A stretch of 64,000 bases of DNA from Agelas oroides (taxonomy: Eukaryota > Porifera > Demospongiae > Agelasida > Agelasidae): assembly GCA_949130485.1 (NCBI GenBank), contig OX422185.1, positions 14,383,011 through 14,447,010 on the forward strand. Reading direction: 5' to 3'. The notes under the pieces are model-generated. The model did no database searches, was not told the DNA's origin, and saw only the letters and a list, made by a program, of their open reading frames with translations. Position numbers and translations under genes: made by a program. Below are positions 11,495 through 24,669 of the stretch, in pieces (positions within the stretch are counted from its first letter, which is position 1; each line of letters opens with the position of its first letter).

Positions 11495-12180
11495 TGCAGT
11501 TTTTCATCCCATTGGTAACCCTTCCATGAGTCATGCAGACGTACATAGTTCCCAACTAGCAACAACACAAAGCAACACAGGACAGACAGGGTAGCCCCAA
11601 CCTTAACAAGAATTGAGTAACAAAGCTTATATGAAGTCACACTGAACAAAATGATGGTACCCTATGTATGTAAACACAGATCTTGTGTATAATGTATATG
11701 AACCTTACATCAGACATCAGGGGGGAGGGGCCAGCTACAAGTACATTTGTGCCAACACATTACATAATTGTGATCTTACAGTTTCCTTCTGATGTGTTGG
11801 AGGGTGACAATCATGTTTCATAAACTGCCATTTTGAGATCCTGTCTTATGAAAGTAAATGCTTTAAGGTCAGGAGGTTTGGTTTGTATGTTTCCATGGTA
11901 ACTGATTGTGGACTACGCACCATACCCGAAGGATAACACAGTCTCATGTAGTCTACTGTCATTGAGAAATTTTGAAGAGCATTTATCGACTGTAACCAAG
12001 CCTATAAAACCAGCCAGTGTCACCACAGCAAATGACATCACTGGGATTGGTTTGTTACTCATGAAAACATCAACTGTGTAATTTCTGATAAGCATTCAGT
12101 ACAGTGATAGGAAATAAGGTATTTCAAACAGTTGGTTGCTATAGGAAAAGCATGCTGTACTCTTGCAACTTTTACACTTT
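11495..12180. other. Gene-free stretch
   Basis: Nothing supported. Short open frames on both strands lack any motif. Confidence 0.4.
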
Positions 12181-12184
12181 ATAA

Positions 12185-12695
12185 CCACAGACATGTCCAG
12201 TGTTTACTTGTGGTCAGGTAACTGTTGCAGCTGTCATATAATTATGTAACTGTTGCAGCTGTCAACAATAAGTGTTATTACATCAGTAGAGCCTAGCAAC
12301 ACATTTATGCTGTGGCTATGACGTCAGTGCTTTAGGCTAATATACTCAGGAAAGTGCAGACTGCTGTAAACTTTAAAATGGCACCAAAGGAAACAGTCAC
12401 AATTCAACTGTGTAAGGAAAGCTCCTAGACATTGTATGCTCGGTTACTGCCACTTTTATGAGAGTGATCAATGAGCTTCTCTTACACAGTTGTACTGTGA
12501 CTACTTTTGGTGCAAAAGTTTCACAACTAATGTATCTGACCTTCTGGAGGATGCTGTTAGCCAAAAACCACTGCCATGTACCGTATCACCTGATCAAAGA
12601 ATCATTTTGTTGCTACCAGTCAATTTGTACATGGAAATACTATAATGCTTGGCAGCTGCACATGATTATCTGATCACAAGTGAACAGTTGTAGAG
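12185..12695. mobile_element. Foldback element G, copy 1
   Basis: Outer arms GTTTACTTGTGGTCAG and CTGATCACAAGTGAAC; inner arms CAGTCACAATTCAACTGTGT and ACACAGTTGTACTGTGACTA. A sub-block GTAACTGTTGCAGCTGTCA occurs twice at the left. Related copies lie at about 13100-13475 and 37320-38545. Ends are approximate. Confidence 0.68.
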
Positions 12696-13099
12696 ATGAG
12701 GCTATCGTGCTCAAAAATTCACCATTTATGGTTGAATGCTTCAAATTACGTCCAATTATGTACCCCTACATGCTCATGCAGTAAGTTAACTATTTAATAG
12801 AATTTAGTCAATTTACAACCTGAAAATGCGCCCTAAGATGCTCACACAACCTAGATTAGTGCTGCAGATTCACTGCTTGGAGTTTAGTGCTACTTAGCTG
12901 CTTTGTCGTGAACTTTATCAAAACAAGCTTCACCCTCAAGGAGCCAGACATGACACTATGAAAGGTAAGCCTCTAACAGCTTTATTCTCGTGTGCGCAGC
13001 TTGAATCACCTGTGCACCCATATAAGCTTTTGTATATATGCTGTAGTCCTGCAGCTGTCATGCATTAGTGTTTTTATGTACCTGTAGAACTTGTTCATC

Positions 13100-13475
13100 A
13101 CCGGCACCATAGCTAGCAACATTCCGTGGCTATACATTACACATGGCAGTGGTTTTGGCTAATATATGATCCACAGGAGAGTGCAGACTGAAACACAGTC
13201 ACAATTTGACTGTGTATTAAAGTCCCTAGGTAGGTTACTGCCACTTTCCTGATGGTGATCGATATCAGCTTTTCTTACACAGTTGTATCATGACTGTTTC
13301 ATTGGTGCAACTGTCTGCACCTTTCGGAGTATGCCTTCATGTAGTCGAAAAACACTACCATGTCCAATCAATGTATAGCCAAAGAATAGCTACAGTCATG
13401 AACAAATAACACTTGGCAGCTGCACAGGATGCAGCAATTATTTGAGCACAAGTAAACACTGGCCATGCTCCTTCT
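13100..13475. mobile_element. Foldback element G, copy 2
   Basis: Shares with copy 1 the left block (AGTGCAGACTG, CAGTCACAATTTGACTGTGT) and the right block (TTACACAGTTGTATCATGACT, GGTGCAACTGTCTGCACCTT, TTGAGCACAAGTAAACAC). It lies about 100 bp upstream of an LRR exon. Confidence 0.65.
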
Positions 13476-13578
13476 GTACATCTTGCAAACATGTTTGCAT
13501 ACGTGTCATGAAATCATGGAGGTGTGTCAGTGTCAGAATCCATTAACATTATGATTTTAAAAAAAGAGCAATTGGTAG

Positions 13579-13662
13579 CCTTCAAGAAAATGAAATTGGT
13601 CCACAAGGATGTGAGGCGATAGCAATTGGACTCAAACACTGCACAAAGCTTGAATATCTCAA
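13579..13662 (+). CDS. LRR exon 2
   Basis: An 84-nt exon between acceptor ATTGGTAG and donor GTGAGTA. Translation in the shared phase gives LQENEIGPQGCEAIAIGLKH then CTKLEYL, a canonical 28-residue RNI-type LRR. Joining after exon 1 makes a GAC codon (Asp) at the split, giving L-D-L-x-x-N, exactly the expected LRR strand. The acceptor polypyrimidine tract is weak (A-rich TTTTAAAAAAAG upstream), which lowers certainty that this exon is efficiently used. Confidence 0.75.
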
Positions 13663-14920
13663 GTGAGTATTTGCAACCTTTTTTACAGCAAATTTATATG
13701 ATAACACCCTTCTTGAGTATGTGGTAAGAATTCGTTGGGGTAATGTTGCAAGCTCAGTATCAGTTACGTGTCTTAAATGCAGCAGCCATGGCCATCCCAC
13801 TTTGTTGCAACAGTAAGGAGTATGTTCACACTTTAGTGTTTTTAGTGACTGGAAGCTGGCTGTGGCCTGCTTTCATCTCGTGAGCCAGGCTTACAAGACT
13901 GTCAGTATCTTAAAAGTGAAAACATTACCACGGGAGTCAGTGTTAGAAAAGTTTTGCCAATCATGAGATTTCAGTTTCTCTTTCAGTCTACACGCGAACC
14001 TTAAAATTGATTCCACCCGCATAACCATGTGATGTCATCAAATTATGAATGAATACGTAATGAGCTCTACACACGGCCAACTTTCAAGCTTTATATTTCG
14101 TAGTAGCAAACTTGGATCGAGATGATACTTACACATTGTGTTGTGAGGGCTGCCAAGTGTAAGTTCATAGTGTCACTGTTACAGTACCTGCTAGGTGCTG
14201 CATACGGCGGTACAGATTACGTTCACTTACAAGTCAAAAGTGCAATTCCGAGTCATTTTTGATTTACTGCACAACTAGGGGCAACGTGGAGCTAGAACAC
14301 GATCTTCACAGTACATTCAGCACTACAACATATTCGAGTTAGAAGCCAAAAGCTCAAGTCTCACGGTAGATACAAAGCGTACAATATCGGAAAAAATGGC
14401 TTCACAGGCTCAAACATAGACATGGTACAGAACACGCTAAGAAAGCGCAACCAGCACTACATAGCCCTTCCGGCTCTTTGCTATAACTTACAAAATGTCC
14501 AATCTCCATAGCTATCGTATTCTCTGAGATACAAGCACTTATGCAAGAGTCGTAGTGACCACTCTCAGCTGTGATCGATTTTTGATTTGGCACACACCTA
14601 GGGGCAGAACGGCCAACTGCTCCATAAATTTCTGGACACGTTTTTTCCCACTCTGACTACGCAATAACTTTGTCAAACTCCAAGTACTTTTCCAGTTATG
14701 ATGGAGCAAATTCACGATATTGTTCAGTAAATTCCCGGGAAGTTCCCGGCACTTCCTACGCCAACTGAATGACAGCTGTATTGTGAACTGTTGGGTGCTA
14801 ATGGTTTACACAAGCTGAACTTTTAGTTGACTACTTGTAATTAACTAATCTGATTTTGTAAGTGGAATAAAATGTATGGGAAGCCTGAAGCCTGCGTGAA
14901 ACCTCAGTATATTCAATCCT
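13663..14920. other. Gene-free stretch
   Basis: No exon recognised. Likely intron of an LRR gene if the LRR exons belong together. Confidence 0.4.
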
Positions 14921-14924
14921 TCAT

Positions 14925-15560
14925 TCACAAAGTGACCATGACTGGACAAGGACCATGACCCTTACATTTTTCTTTTTGCATGTGTCAAGAATCTAGTGGC
15001 ATGTGCATGTTTGCACCAACTGGGAGCTTAGAGGCATTTGCTAACAGAACATCTTACTATACAATTTTTTGTCAATTTCAGCCTGCATCATGAGGGATGC
15101 TCGGACTTCCTACCAAACTGTCTATGCACTCAGTCCTGATGAATGTGGGCTAAGGCTGGGACCACATTAAGTGTCTTATAGCTATATGTGACTCAACCAT
15201 TATTCCAGTGTGTATTTCAATCATGTTACATACCACATTTGAAGTGCTGTAGTGCAGAACTTTCATGAAGGGACTGAATACCAGACACATTTACACAGCG
15301 CACATGAACCACACCCTCAAGTTCTGCACTATTTTGAATGTGGTACTGCGATTAAAATACACAAATGGTTGTTTGGTTTCTATCCAGGACTGCCACATAC
15401 GTATGCTTTACCTGGCCTAGTATTTAGAGAGGTGCACATTTTGCCTGCACAGAATCATTAGCTGTGGACACAGAAGCGTAATGCATGAAGGAACACAAAG
15501 TGCATCCATATGCCAAATTTCATGGAACTAAAGCTAGTGTGCTTGCTCATTAGAATGGTG
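14925..15560. repeat. Dispersed duplicate of 25345-25740
   Basis: Shared landmarks in order are GGGATGCTC.GAC, CTGATGA..GTGGGCTAAGG, AAGTGTC.TAT, TA.TTAG..AGTGCACATT, GGAACACAAAGTG/GGAGCACAAAGTG and AATTTCATGGAA. Copies diverge by several indels. Function unknown; possibly an old piece of the same locus duplicated along with LRR exons. Confidence 0.55.
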
Positions 15561-17700
15561 TTTCTGCACTGCCTAGTGTAGTAGTGATCGATCATTCTCA
15601 GGAGGAATGCACCAGCAGGAAACAAACTATAAGCCAAAAGGAGGTGTACTTGAAACCCAATGCTGCATAATACGGCACCGACTTTGAACATAAGGTGTAG
15701 TTAATGGAATACAATAGGTAGCTAATGGAGCATAACATATGAATTTTCTTTTTAATTTTCTTTACAAATCCAACTTGACCATGAAAGTTACACCTCGTGA
15801 AAAATATTTGCTATACAGTACAAACCCAATACATGTGTATGGTTGCATTAATCACTGACCTTAGTCTTTTGGGCTCCAAGCAGTAACTGGTGGCACTGAG
15901 TTGTTGTTGGCTTTCAATGAGTGGGCACCTATTAGAGTGTAGAACAAGCACAAAACCTCATTAACCCCTATAGCTGATTACATTCATTGGGAAAGATAAA
16001 ATTTGGGAGGAGTCCTGACTAACAACTAATCAACTTCTCACCCAATATTACATGTTTCCATTGCAGTGCACAATTTGTATATGCATCCACACAAATGTTA
16101 TATGTTTCTGGCAATACAAAATATGGGAGCTCAACAATGTTCATTGTATTTTATTATATAAGGAGGAAAAGGTAGCAGAAAATAACTGAACATAGGTAGG
16201 TTGCTGATTGCACCCATACATGATGCATTACCCACACCACAGTCAAAGGTTGCTGTGTTCTAGTCATTTACATGTGTAGAGAAGGCTCCAACAAAGCATG
16301 AAAAAGATCCTGCAACTGTGCGGCTCACACTGCACCCTCACTACCACTCCTCAGTTTGTTAGGTCAGACTATATGAATATACGAATGTGTCATCACTATA
16401 ATGATTGCGGTGCTACATGATATGTTAGTGCGCCACCACTTCTTGACCGTAAAGAACCTTAGTGCCACAGCGTAAAACAGCACTGATCTTCTTTGACTTC
16501 ACACAACTAGCTGACAATCATCGTGCTTAAATGACGTGCATCTTTTATTCATGTTCCTGCCTGATCAAGTGTGACAAAGTGTACTTGAAACGTTACATGT
16601 AACTACAAATACCTCCTGTATTTTTTACTTTCTATAAATATTGTAATCTCTGTAATTCTGTATCCTTTCTATCTATAGCACACCATAGCAAGCTTAGGTT
16701 AGTTCTATCTTTGTGCAGCTTACGAAGGTCAACACAAAAACATTCTGAATTGCTGTTGCAATTTTAGCAAAGCTCAAAGAAGTCATTTTTAATAGTAAGA
16801 ACAAAGTTTTGTTAGTCAAGTGAAGTACAAAAGAAATTAGTATTTTTGGCCTTCGCAGTTGTCTGCATATGCTTCAGTTAATATTAATTAAAAAGCTATA
16901 AAAACTTTACAATTTCACTCACACAGTTAATTACATCATATCTGTCACATGACAGAAATTGGTGGAACTGCAATTACCACCATAGAGCCTCGTGAACATA
17001 ATTTATACCAGGATCCCCTCTGATCCCCCGGCTTACTGGGATGCTACAAGCATTTACTTGTTTAATTTCTGTAAATCTCCATAAACTTTCCACATACCTA
17101 AGAATGGAATGTAATTTTTTTATGTGATTCTTAGAGCTTGTCCTACCCCCCTGGGTAAGAGTAATGAAGCCGTGTGTGATGTGATGGACTACAAATTAGA
17201 TTACACACACAGGAAACCACAAGGTTGTGTCACTTACGTGTGTCATAATGAGATTCATAACTCATGGGTAGCAGCTTTTGTGCAGAACTGTTATATTTTG
17301 GACGAAATTCCAAATATCTCAGGAACAGCATTCCTGATTGGGACAAGCAAGAAACGATTCTGCGTGCATTAGCCTTTACAGCAATGTATCATATAAGGTA
17401 GAGGTCATAAATTGTGTGGGCTGTTTGTTACTAGTTTGATCTCTTTGTTGGTGATGGGCAGGTCCGTTTACGTGCGTTCATAGCCCCTCTACAACTTCAA
17501 GATACAAATAGCAGTGGCAGGGCTATCTCACTGGATGGCAGTTGCACAATGTCTGCAATAGTCTTGAACCTAGACCATCCTGAAGGTTGGTCTGGGTTTG
17601 AGACTATATCAGCACTTACAAAGCATTGTCATTTCCAGTCAAAGCTATTCAATTATTCCACCATTGTTACTTCATACTTCACAGCATTCCTTCAAGAGCC
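15561..17700. other. Gene-free stretch
   Basis: No exon or structured element recognised in about 2.1 kb; A+T-rich. The short frame near 17124-17372 has no recognisable motif. Confidence 0.4.
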
Positions 17701-19917
17701 AATTACATCATGCACCATTTGGAAGTACCATATAACTGGAACAATTTGCAGTCTGCAAGTTTGGTGGCTTAGCCCGAGACAGGGCATAAAAATATACTTG
17801 AGGAATGTCAAAGTAGGCGGAGCGTAGGTGAGCAGCTGCACTGACTATCAGAGTCAGGATCGCAATGGAGAGCTACAAAGTGGAGTTATATTAGAGGACA
17901 CCACATTTATCACATGTATAGTCATTATACTTGACTCTCATTGTTGGTGTCTTGGCCCTGGCAGATTTACATTGTAGGCTGTCTTTCACACGTTCCTTCA
18001 CTAGTTCCATTTGCATTGCGCACTATGTCACTTCAGAATAGACGGGAGAGGGTACCAGAATTGGCAAAAATTGCTTCTACAAGCTGTTCCTTGATCCAGG
18101 AGGTCTCACAAGACTTGAATAAAGCTGGTGTAGTAGCAGTACGTTTGATCTAAATGGAACTCGACCAACACTTTGTCTGTTATGCCTTTCAGAGTGGCTT
18201 GTCGGCATTCAAAAGCTACTATTGAAAGCCACTGCTCCACTCTCTACTAGATCCATTGCTCTTCGCCAATGCCACATTGTAACACAGTGAGCCCAGTATG
18301 AAATATTTCTGATATGAAACCTTGGAAAGCTACCGTTACTGACTTGTATATAGTCCCACAAGCACTTGCACCGTGTACTGTCTACAAAGCTGGATTTCTC
18401 CCGTCTTACCATCCATTAATTTTTGCCAATGCCATATTGCAATACAACAGCTCCAGTAAAAATTATATTTTTGAAATGAAACTTTGGGAAGCTACTGTTA
18501 GTGACTTGTGTCCCACAAAGTCTTGTTTTGCCGTTTTACACATAAATGGCTGGATTTCTCCCATTTTGCCCTGCTTATGGCGATTTGTTTTTAGCTTCAT
18601 ACAATCTAACAATGCCTGACAAGTTGCATAATTCCACTAGCTAGCTCTGAGGTTGCCTGATATAATGGCTACAGTCCCACAAAGGTACCGCATACCTGAT
18701 GTAACATGGATAAGATCAAAGGGCATGCCACGTTCAGTATGAATATTAATGAGAGAGTGATCACATGAGTTATGTGCATTTCCAATCTATATCCTTCTCT
18801 ACTATTTATGGGGATGGGCAGGTCAATTTATCAGAGAACACTGTCACCTCGCTTGAGGTACTTGAACAAAGCCATGAGTTTGCGGACTTATACGAAGTAA
18901 AACTAGCAATGTGCTAGTGTCGAGCTAGCTACAAGTATGTACAAGTGGCGTAGAGGGGCAGGGCCAAGAGCTACTGCATGCACTATGTCATTACGCCTTG
19001 CGTGCAAAAACAATATTGGCTGATTTAAACTCTCCACCATGTTTTCTGGCTATACAGTATATTTCTAGCAAGAACTCTGTGAGCTGGGTGTAGCTCATAT
19101 TTGTGTGATTGATTAATTTTCATAATTATATATTATTATATGTACTCCAGAGCCCCTTCCCACATACATACCTGGTTGTCTTTGAAAGCACTTTGTCAAG
19201 TAGGTCGTTATCATTAATGCTGCTCACAATGATGCACCAAGACAACCGTACTGAATGGAAGATGGTCACATCTGGAAGGGAGAAAACAGGAAACTTGAAA
19301 CGTAGTGTGCATCAAAACATGCAAGTGGTACTACAAGTGGTTCAGCCATGGTCATACACTGGTTTTGGTGAATGTTTGTGAGCTGTAGTGCTGCCTCTCA
19401 GAACAAGCATGCAAGACTAAATACTACACTCAAAGTTTAACACTCAGAATCATGCTCACTATTGATCAAATGGCTGCTGGTGAAGAGAGATATAGGATAG
19501 TAAAATCTTGAGTATCCCAAGTATTCAGCTGTGAAATTCAGCATTCTGGTTTGCAGTCCTATAAAGGGTAGTTGGATAAATTTTTGGGGGAGAGGTGGGG
19601 GCAGTCCTCAGATTCCCATACATTATTGCATGCATCCAAATACGGCTACATGGACAGGTATTTTGAGGGCAACTGTGAAAGCCGGAACACAGGAACGTGG
19701 AACGGAAATAAGATGCAAAGTGCGCCAGAAATAAGATGCATGGTGTTGGCCGAAACGCGTCCTGCGCAGCGGGTGACTTTGCATACTATCTAGGTCTGTT
19801 TTATAAGGGAGATGTGGTTCGTTGATTGTTCATGCACATAATGTTTTCTTAGTTGTAAACTGGATACGCTTTTGTTAGCTACTGTTGTATCCAATGCTCT
19901 GGAGCATAAATTGTTTA

Positions 19918-19950
19918 TAAAAAAAAAAAAAATAAATAAATAAATAAAAA
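19918..19950. repeat. A-rich tract (An, then AAAT repeats)
   Basis: A run of about 14 A followed by AAAT units, within sequence present only in duplication copy 2. It could be the A-rich tail of a retroposed insert on the + strand, but no source sequence or TSD was recognised. Confidence 0.6.
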
Positions 19951-21736
19951 AGTGCGCCATGATGAACTTGCATGCGCACATTGTGAAGGTGCACATGGCT
20001 ATTGGCGCGACTGCCAAGTACACTCGCTAGCAGCTTAGTTTGCAGGTTCAGGCGAGTCCGTTTGTCAGTCTGTCAGTTTAGGACGTTGAAGAATGGCCAA
20101 GTGTGAAGTTATCAATCTACATGGCTGTAGACAACTTTTGACTTTAAGGGTGCTTAATGTTACACTTTCATTTTAGGTTGTCAATGTGCTGTGCACTATG
20201 GACACAGCCGTCTAGGGGGGGTCTGGGAGCAAGCTACCCGAGGAATATTTTTTTACAAATGTGTGTTTCGAGAATGATTATCGAGCACCCTTTGATTGAG
20301 GCAGTGGTTAATATGAAAACGATCAAAAAAGAAAATGAAACTACACAAATTTTCATAAATAGACTGGTGGTTAAAATTTCTCAAACAAACTCAATAGCCA
20401 CAGCTGTTATGTCAAGCTTGTCTGTCTCATCACTGTGAACTAGTCTTGCATGCCAGCTGTGATTTACACCATTTCAGTCTTGTCTGGTGCATAGTATTCC
20501 TCAGGCATGTCTTCAAATGTCTCAGCGCAATGAACGACCTCTCACTAATAACGCTAGTAGCATACATGATGAGAATCAACTTAGCAAAATGCACCACTAC
20601 CCCTCAAGAACACAGTCGAATAATTGGAACATGATACTAGGGCATGGCTTAAGCGTGGTCAAGATTGACAATCAGCGTCAAAGCGTAAAAAATCACCTGG
20701 CAAGGTAGCAACATTAGATAATCCACATCATTTATCTTCTATCCAGAACAGTAGCACTAGTTTATGTCTTACACTAGACAGAGATGCCAAATGTTTTGGG
20801 GTGTTTAGCACCTACTTACTTGTCTATGGCATTGGGCTGACGTGTTTGTTAAATGTACATGGCAACAGCTATGCTAGCAACCATTTGTACCACAATGTAT
20901 GGGTTACAAATGGTTGAACTTGGTTCACTGGAGGATCCAGAATAGCTGCAGCATGAATAAAGAGTAAATAAACACAAAGCTTCATGGGGCCTTTACCCAG
21001 GCAAAACCATCAACACAAGGTAGATACAAGATATAGTAGGAAGTCACTTATCCAAACTTCCGTCAGTTATCCAAATCTTCATTTATCCGAACCCCCAAAG
21101 TAGTGATCTTGATAGACACTTTGCTGTGCATTAAATGGAAAGCACTCCACTTTGTATACAAAGAGTACTGTTTCACTCAGTCCAAACATTTCAGTTATTT
21201 GAACACCCCTTGGTCCATATTTGGATAAGTGACTTCTTACCATATAAGCTAGCTTGGTCTTCACATCAACCTCCACAAGTGCTTTTAGTGTTCTCAAACA
21301 TACGTTATTGAACTAGATAATACGGTAACTTATTGACAAGAACAGGAAGAGTGTACTCACAACATAATACACATACACAGACTAACACGTGGAATGAGTG
21401 TAACCATGGAAACACTGGTCTTGATATAACTAACCACAAGTTCACAAGCACACTTCACCATATACACAGTTTACACAGTGCAGTGGTCACAAACAGTGGG
21501 ACAGGAAATGACACAGCTGTTATCCCAATACATTTGGTGATACATTCTGTACTCACCCCTTGTTAAGTGCATATGCTAATATCTCTATAGGAAGGAAATT
21601 AGTGCCCAACAGCAAAATGTGTGCCTAACAGCAAGAAACATTGTGTGCTTTATTTAGAGTAATGCATGCAAACCAACATTTAGCAGCGAACATGCACTTA
21701 CAAACAGAATGCACTTAACAATGTGTGCGTACAGTA

Positions 21737-21790
21737 TGCACACAGTATATACACACACATACACACACACATACACACACACACACCCTG
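21737..21790. repeat. CA-rich microsatellite (copy 2)
   Basis: (CA)n interrupted by TA; paralogue of the tract at 4828-4912. Confidence 0.9.
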
Positions 21791-22632
21791 CACATACACA
21801 CAATCACAGACGCCAATACTGCAATTTATCTGGGGTTAAATTTCTATTTTGCCATCATTTTAGTGTATACTCTATCCTGTGAAATTAATATGTTGATTTG
21901 TATTTGTTGCCTTCTGAATGTAATGGTTACACTTCACCAGTATATTTATAGTAGAATCCAACTAATAAGCATTAGTGAGGTGTCCTTAATTCAGGTGGTG
22001 GATAATACGCATATGATGTTGGAAAGTGTTGTGATTTTCAGGGGTGTCCTTTAAGAGGAAATCCACTGTATCTCAAGTTGCGATACATGTCCTTAAAAGT
22101 GACTTCATTATTTAGAATGTTTCTGTGTATGTGTGTTTGCACCGCAGCATCACCACAAATTGGAAAGCTTCTCTAGAGAATTGGAAGGCTTGTTTGTGAA
22201 GCAGATGGTTTTCATAAAGTAGCAGAAGGCTTCTTTTGAAGACGCAAAAGGCCTCGTGTACTTTCCCAAAAATAAAGGCTTTGCAGCAGTTTCCAGAGTT
22301 TTGTCCAAGCCTCCTGGAGCTGCAATTGTGGTGCAGTAGTGATAAACGTTTCTGAAATACATCATTTGTAAAGACATGTACCATACAACCTGATAAGATA
22401 AAGACCAGCATGCAGCTCAGGCGTCTGAGTTAAACAAACCCAAGGGTCAGTGAAATACTTTCATAATAAAGAGTGTATTCTGCACTTACCAAAGGTTGTT
22501 ATAAATGTTTATTTACATTCCTAGCCTCTGTAGTAACACTACTGCTCTCACCTAGTTTCATGGTCAGGCTGACTCTAGTGATCATACTTGTCATACAATA
22601 ACACATGTATGTACTTCTATTTACCTTCACAG

Positions 22633-22716
22633 TCTCTGGAATAATCAGATAGGTGATGTTGGAGCAAGGTGTCTTTCAGCAGCAATTAAGAACATGGTCA
22701 ACCTTCAAGTGTTAAA
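22633..22716 (+). CDS. LRR exon 3 (duplicate of LRR exon 1)
   Basis: An 84-nt exon between TTCACAG and GTAAGT. Encodes LWNNQIGDVGARCLSAAIKN then MVNLQVL in the same phase as the other LRR exons. Entry from exon 2 forms AAT (Asn), giving L-N-L-W-N-N-Q-I, a fully canonical repeat. It is the segmental-duplication partner of 6361-6444; changes cluster in the variable positions after the first L (SE to WN, DD to DV) while the framework is kept, and no stop or frameshift has appeared. Confidence 0.82.
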
Positions 22717-23271
22717 GTAAGTTGACATAGCTACACTGAAGTGCATCCTGACCTACACATTTTAACTACATATTTTCCAGCAAAGTAACCGCACCCCAAG
22801 ATGCTTATAAGAGGTAATGTTTGCTGGTAGGCCTTAGCTACAAGACCTGAAGTAGGTTTTAGAGATCAGGATTTTGTGCTGCAAATTTACCTGAAGTAGA
22901 AAGCCTTAGAGTTCAGAGTTTTGTGGTTTCTTAAAAAAGCTTTACCCTCGAGGAGCCAGACATCAGTTTATCAATTGTGAATAGCAAGGCATGCCTTCAC
23001 CTCCTTCATACTCGCGCATTACGCGCGTAATATCAGCCCGAAGCGCGGTAGTGCGCTCAATACATGCAATGATTTTATACGTAGTATATTGAATGTGTGA
23101 CGTCACGTAAGCGGAAAAATCGCTTCGGGAGTCACTGTGAGGGGTGACAGTGGTGTAGCTGGTGAAAGGAGAGTTGTTGGTGTACCAAAGTTTCATTCAT
23201 GGGGTAAGTGCACCATGCCATTAACGAATATCAACTCAGATTGGATGTTCAACGCTTCCTCCGGCCTGTGT

Positions 23272-23325
23272 ATTATATTAGTTATATTAGTTATATTAGT
23301 TATATTAGTTATATTAGTTATATTA
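23272..23325. repeat. 9-bp tandem repeat
   Basis: GTTATATTA repeated five times perfectly (23281-23325), preceded by a variant unit. Confidence 0.95.
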
Positions 23326-23371
23326 TTTACGCGGGTTCTTTAAGTTGCATCTTGGGGTGTAATAAGGTTTT

Positions 23372-24125
23372 GTTAATAACCATATATGGACGTCCATGTT
23401 TGTAAGTTAACAACCTGCTACAAGGGAATGCATCCTGACCTTCATAGTCATATTGTAACTACATATGGATGTCCATGTTTGTAAGTTAACAACCTGCTAC
23501 AAGGGAGTGCATCCTGACCTACACAGTCATATTGTAACTACATATGGACGTCCATGTTTGTAAGTTAACAACCTGCTACAAGGGAGTGCATCCTGACCTA
23601 CACAGTCATATTGTAACTACATATGGACGTCCATGTTTATAAGTTAACAACCTGCTACAAGGGAATGCATCCTGACCTACATAGTCATATTGTAACTACA
23701 TATGGACGTCCATGTTTGTAAGTTAACAACCTGCTACAAGGGAGTGCATCCTGACCTACATAGTCATATTGTAACTACATATGGACATCCATGTTTGTAA
23801 GTTAACAACCTGCTACAAGGGAGTGCATCCTGACCTACATAGTCATATTGTAACTACATATGGACGTCCATGTTTGTAGGTTAACAACCTGCTACAAGGG
23901 AGTGCATCCTGACCTACATACATGTAGGGACGTCCATGTTTGTAGGTTAACAACCTGCTATATACAAGGGAGCACATCCTGACCTACATATATATTGTAA
24001 CTACATATATTTAAGGTTTTGTTAATAACCATATATGGACGTCTATGTTTGTAAGTTAGCAACCTGCTACAAGGGAATGTATCCTGACCTACATAGTCAT
24101 ATTGTAATTACATATATTCAAGGAT
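23372..24125. repeat. 79-bp minisatellite, about 9 copies
   Basis: Unit contains CATATGGACGTCCATGTTTG (itself centred on the palindrome GGACGTCC), TAAGTTAACAACCTGCTACA and GTGCATCCTGACCTACATAG. Units near 23388, 23467, 23546, 23625 and on to about 24037; the last two are shortened or diverged. Located about 650 bp after LRR exon 3. The paralogous position in copy 1 (6525-6620) has only one or two units. Confidence 0.92.
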
Positions 24126-24216
24126 TTTTAAGGCCATATATGTCCATCAACGTAACCTAGCTACAACAATGGAGTGAGTGCTTAACTTTTCATCAAGCAT
24201 GAAGCCTACTGTAAAG

Positions 24217-24275
24217 TGTGAAATGGACTGTGAAATGGACTGTGAAATGGACTGTGGAATGGACTGCAGAATGAA
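24217..24275. repeat. 12-bp tandem repeat
   Basis: About five units of TGAAATGGACTG with slight variants; paralogue of 6686-6745. Confidence 0.85.
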
Positions 24276-24669
24276 CTCATTCTGCAGACTCACCAAAAGT
24301 GAAACTATGCTTTGATCTGATGCCGAAATGATCACTTTGCATTCCCTCCGAGTTCAGGAACACTAGTGGCCACTACAATGCACTCACAGGTATCTATGCT
24401 AGCTGCTACATTAAAACAATCATTGTTCTCTTTCTGAGGTCTCACCATCCGAGTCAGCTGTCACTGCAGTGCAGTTATTGCTTTCTGAATGCATGGACCA
24501 TGCTTTGGGCTACTCCGACTCTGAACCAAAACATACAAGATTAGTCGTCCTTGGATAAAATGTTAGGTCAATACATGCCATAACTTGTTGGATGACAACA
24601 ACTAAATCTTGCGAGCCAACCGTATAGGAAAAGCATGAGATAACACGAGACTAGATGAAGACATATTGT

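Larger units (their letters stand above)
17705..24665. repeat. Segmental duplication, copy 2
   Basis: Paralogous to 2020-7177 in the same orientation. It differs by an internal extra stretch at about 17840-19300, a further extra segment at about 19615-20530, and a satellite expansion at 23272-24125. It lacks the three mobile elements found in copy 1. It carries the LRR exon at 22633. Confidence 0.85.

Noticed and set aside
21725-22054. 109-codon frame starting with a His-Thr run
   Set aside because: Translation of a CA microsatellite; the paralogous copy at 4.8 kb has no such frame.
23372-24125. CRISPR-like array
   Set aside because: Units are contiguous and repeated over their full length with no unique spacers, in an animal genome; it is an ordinary minisatellite.
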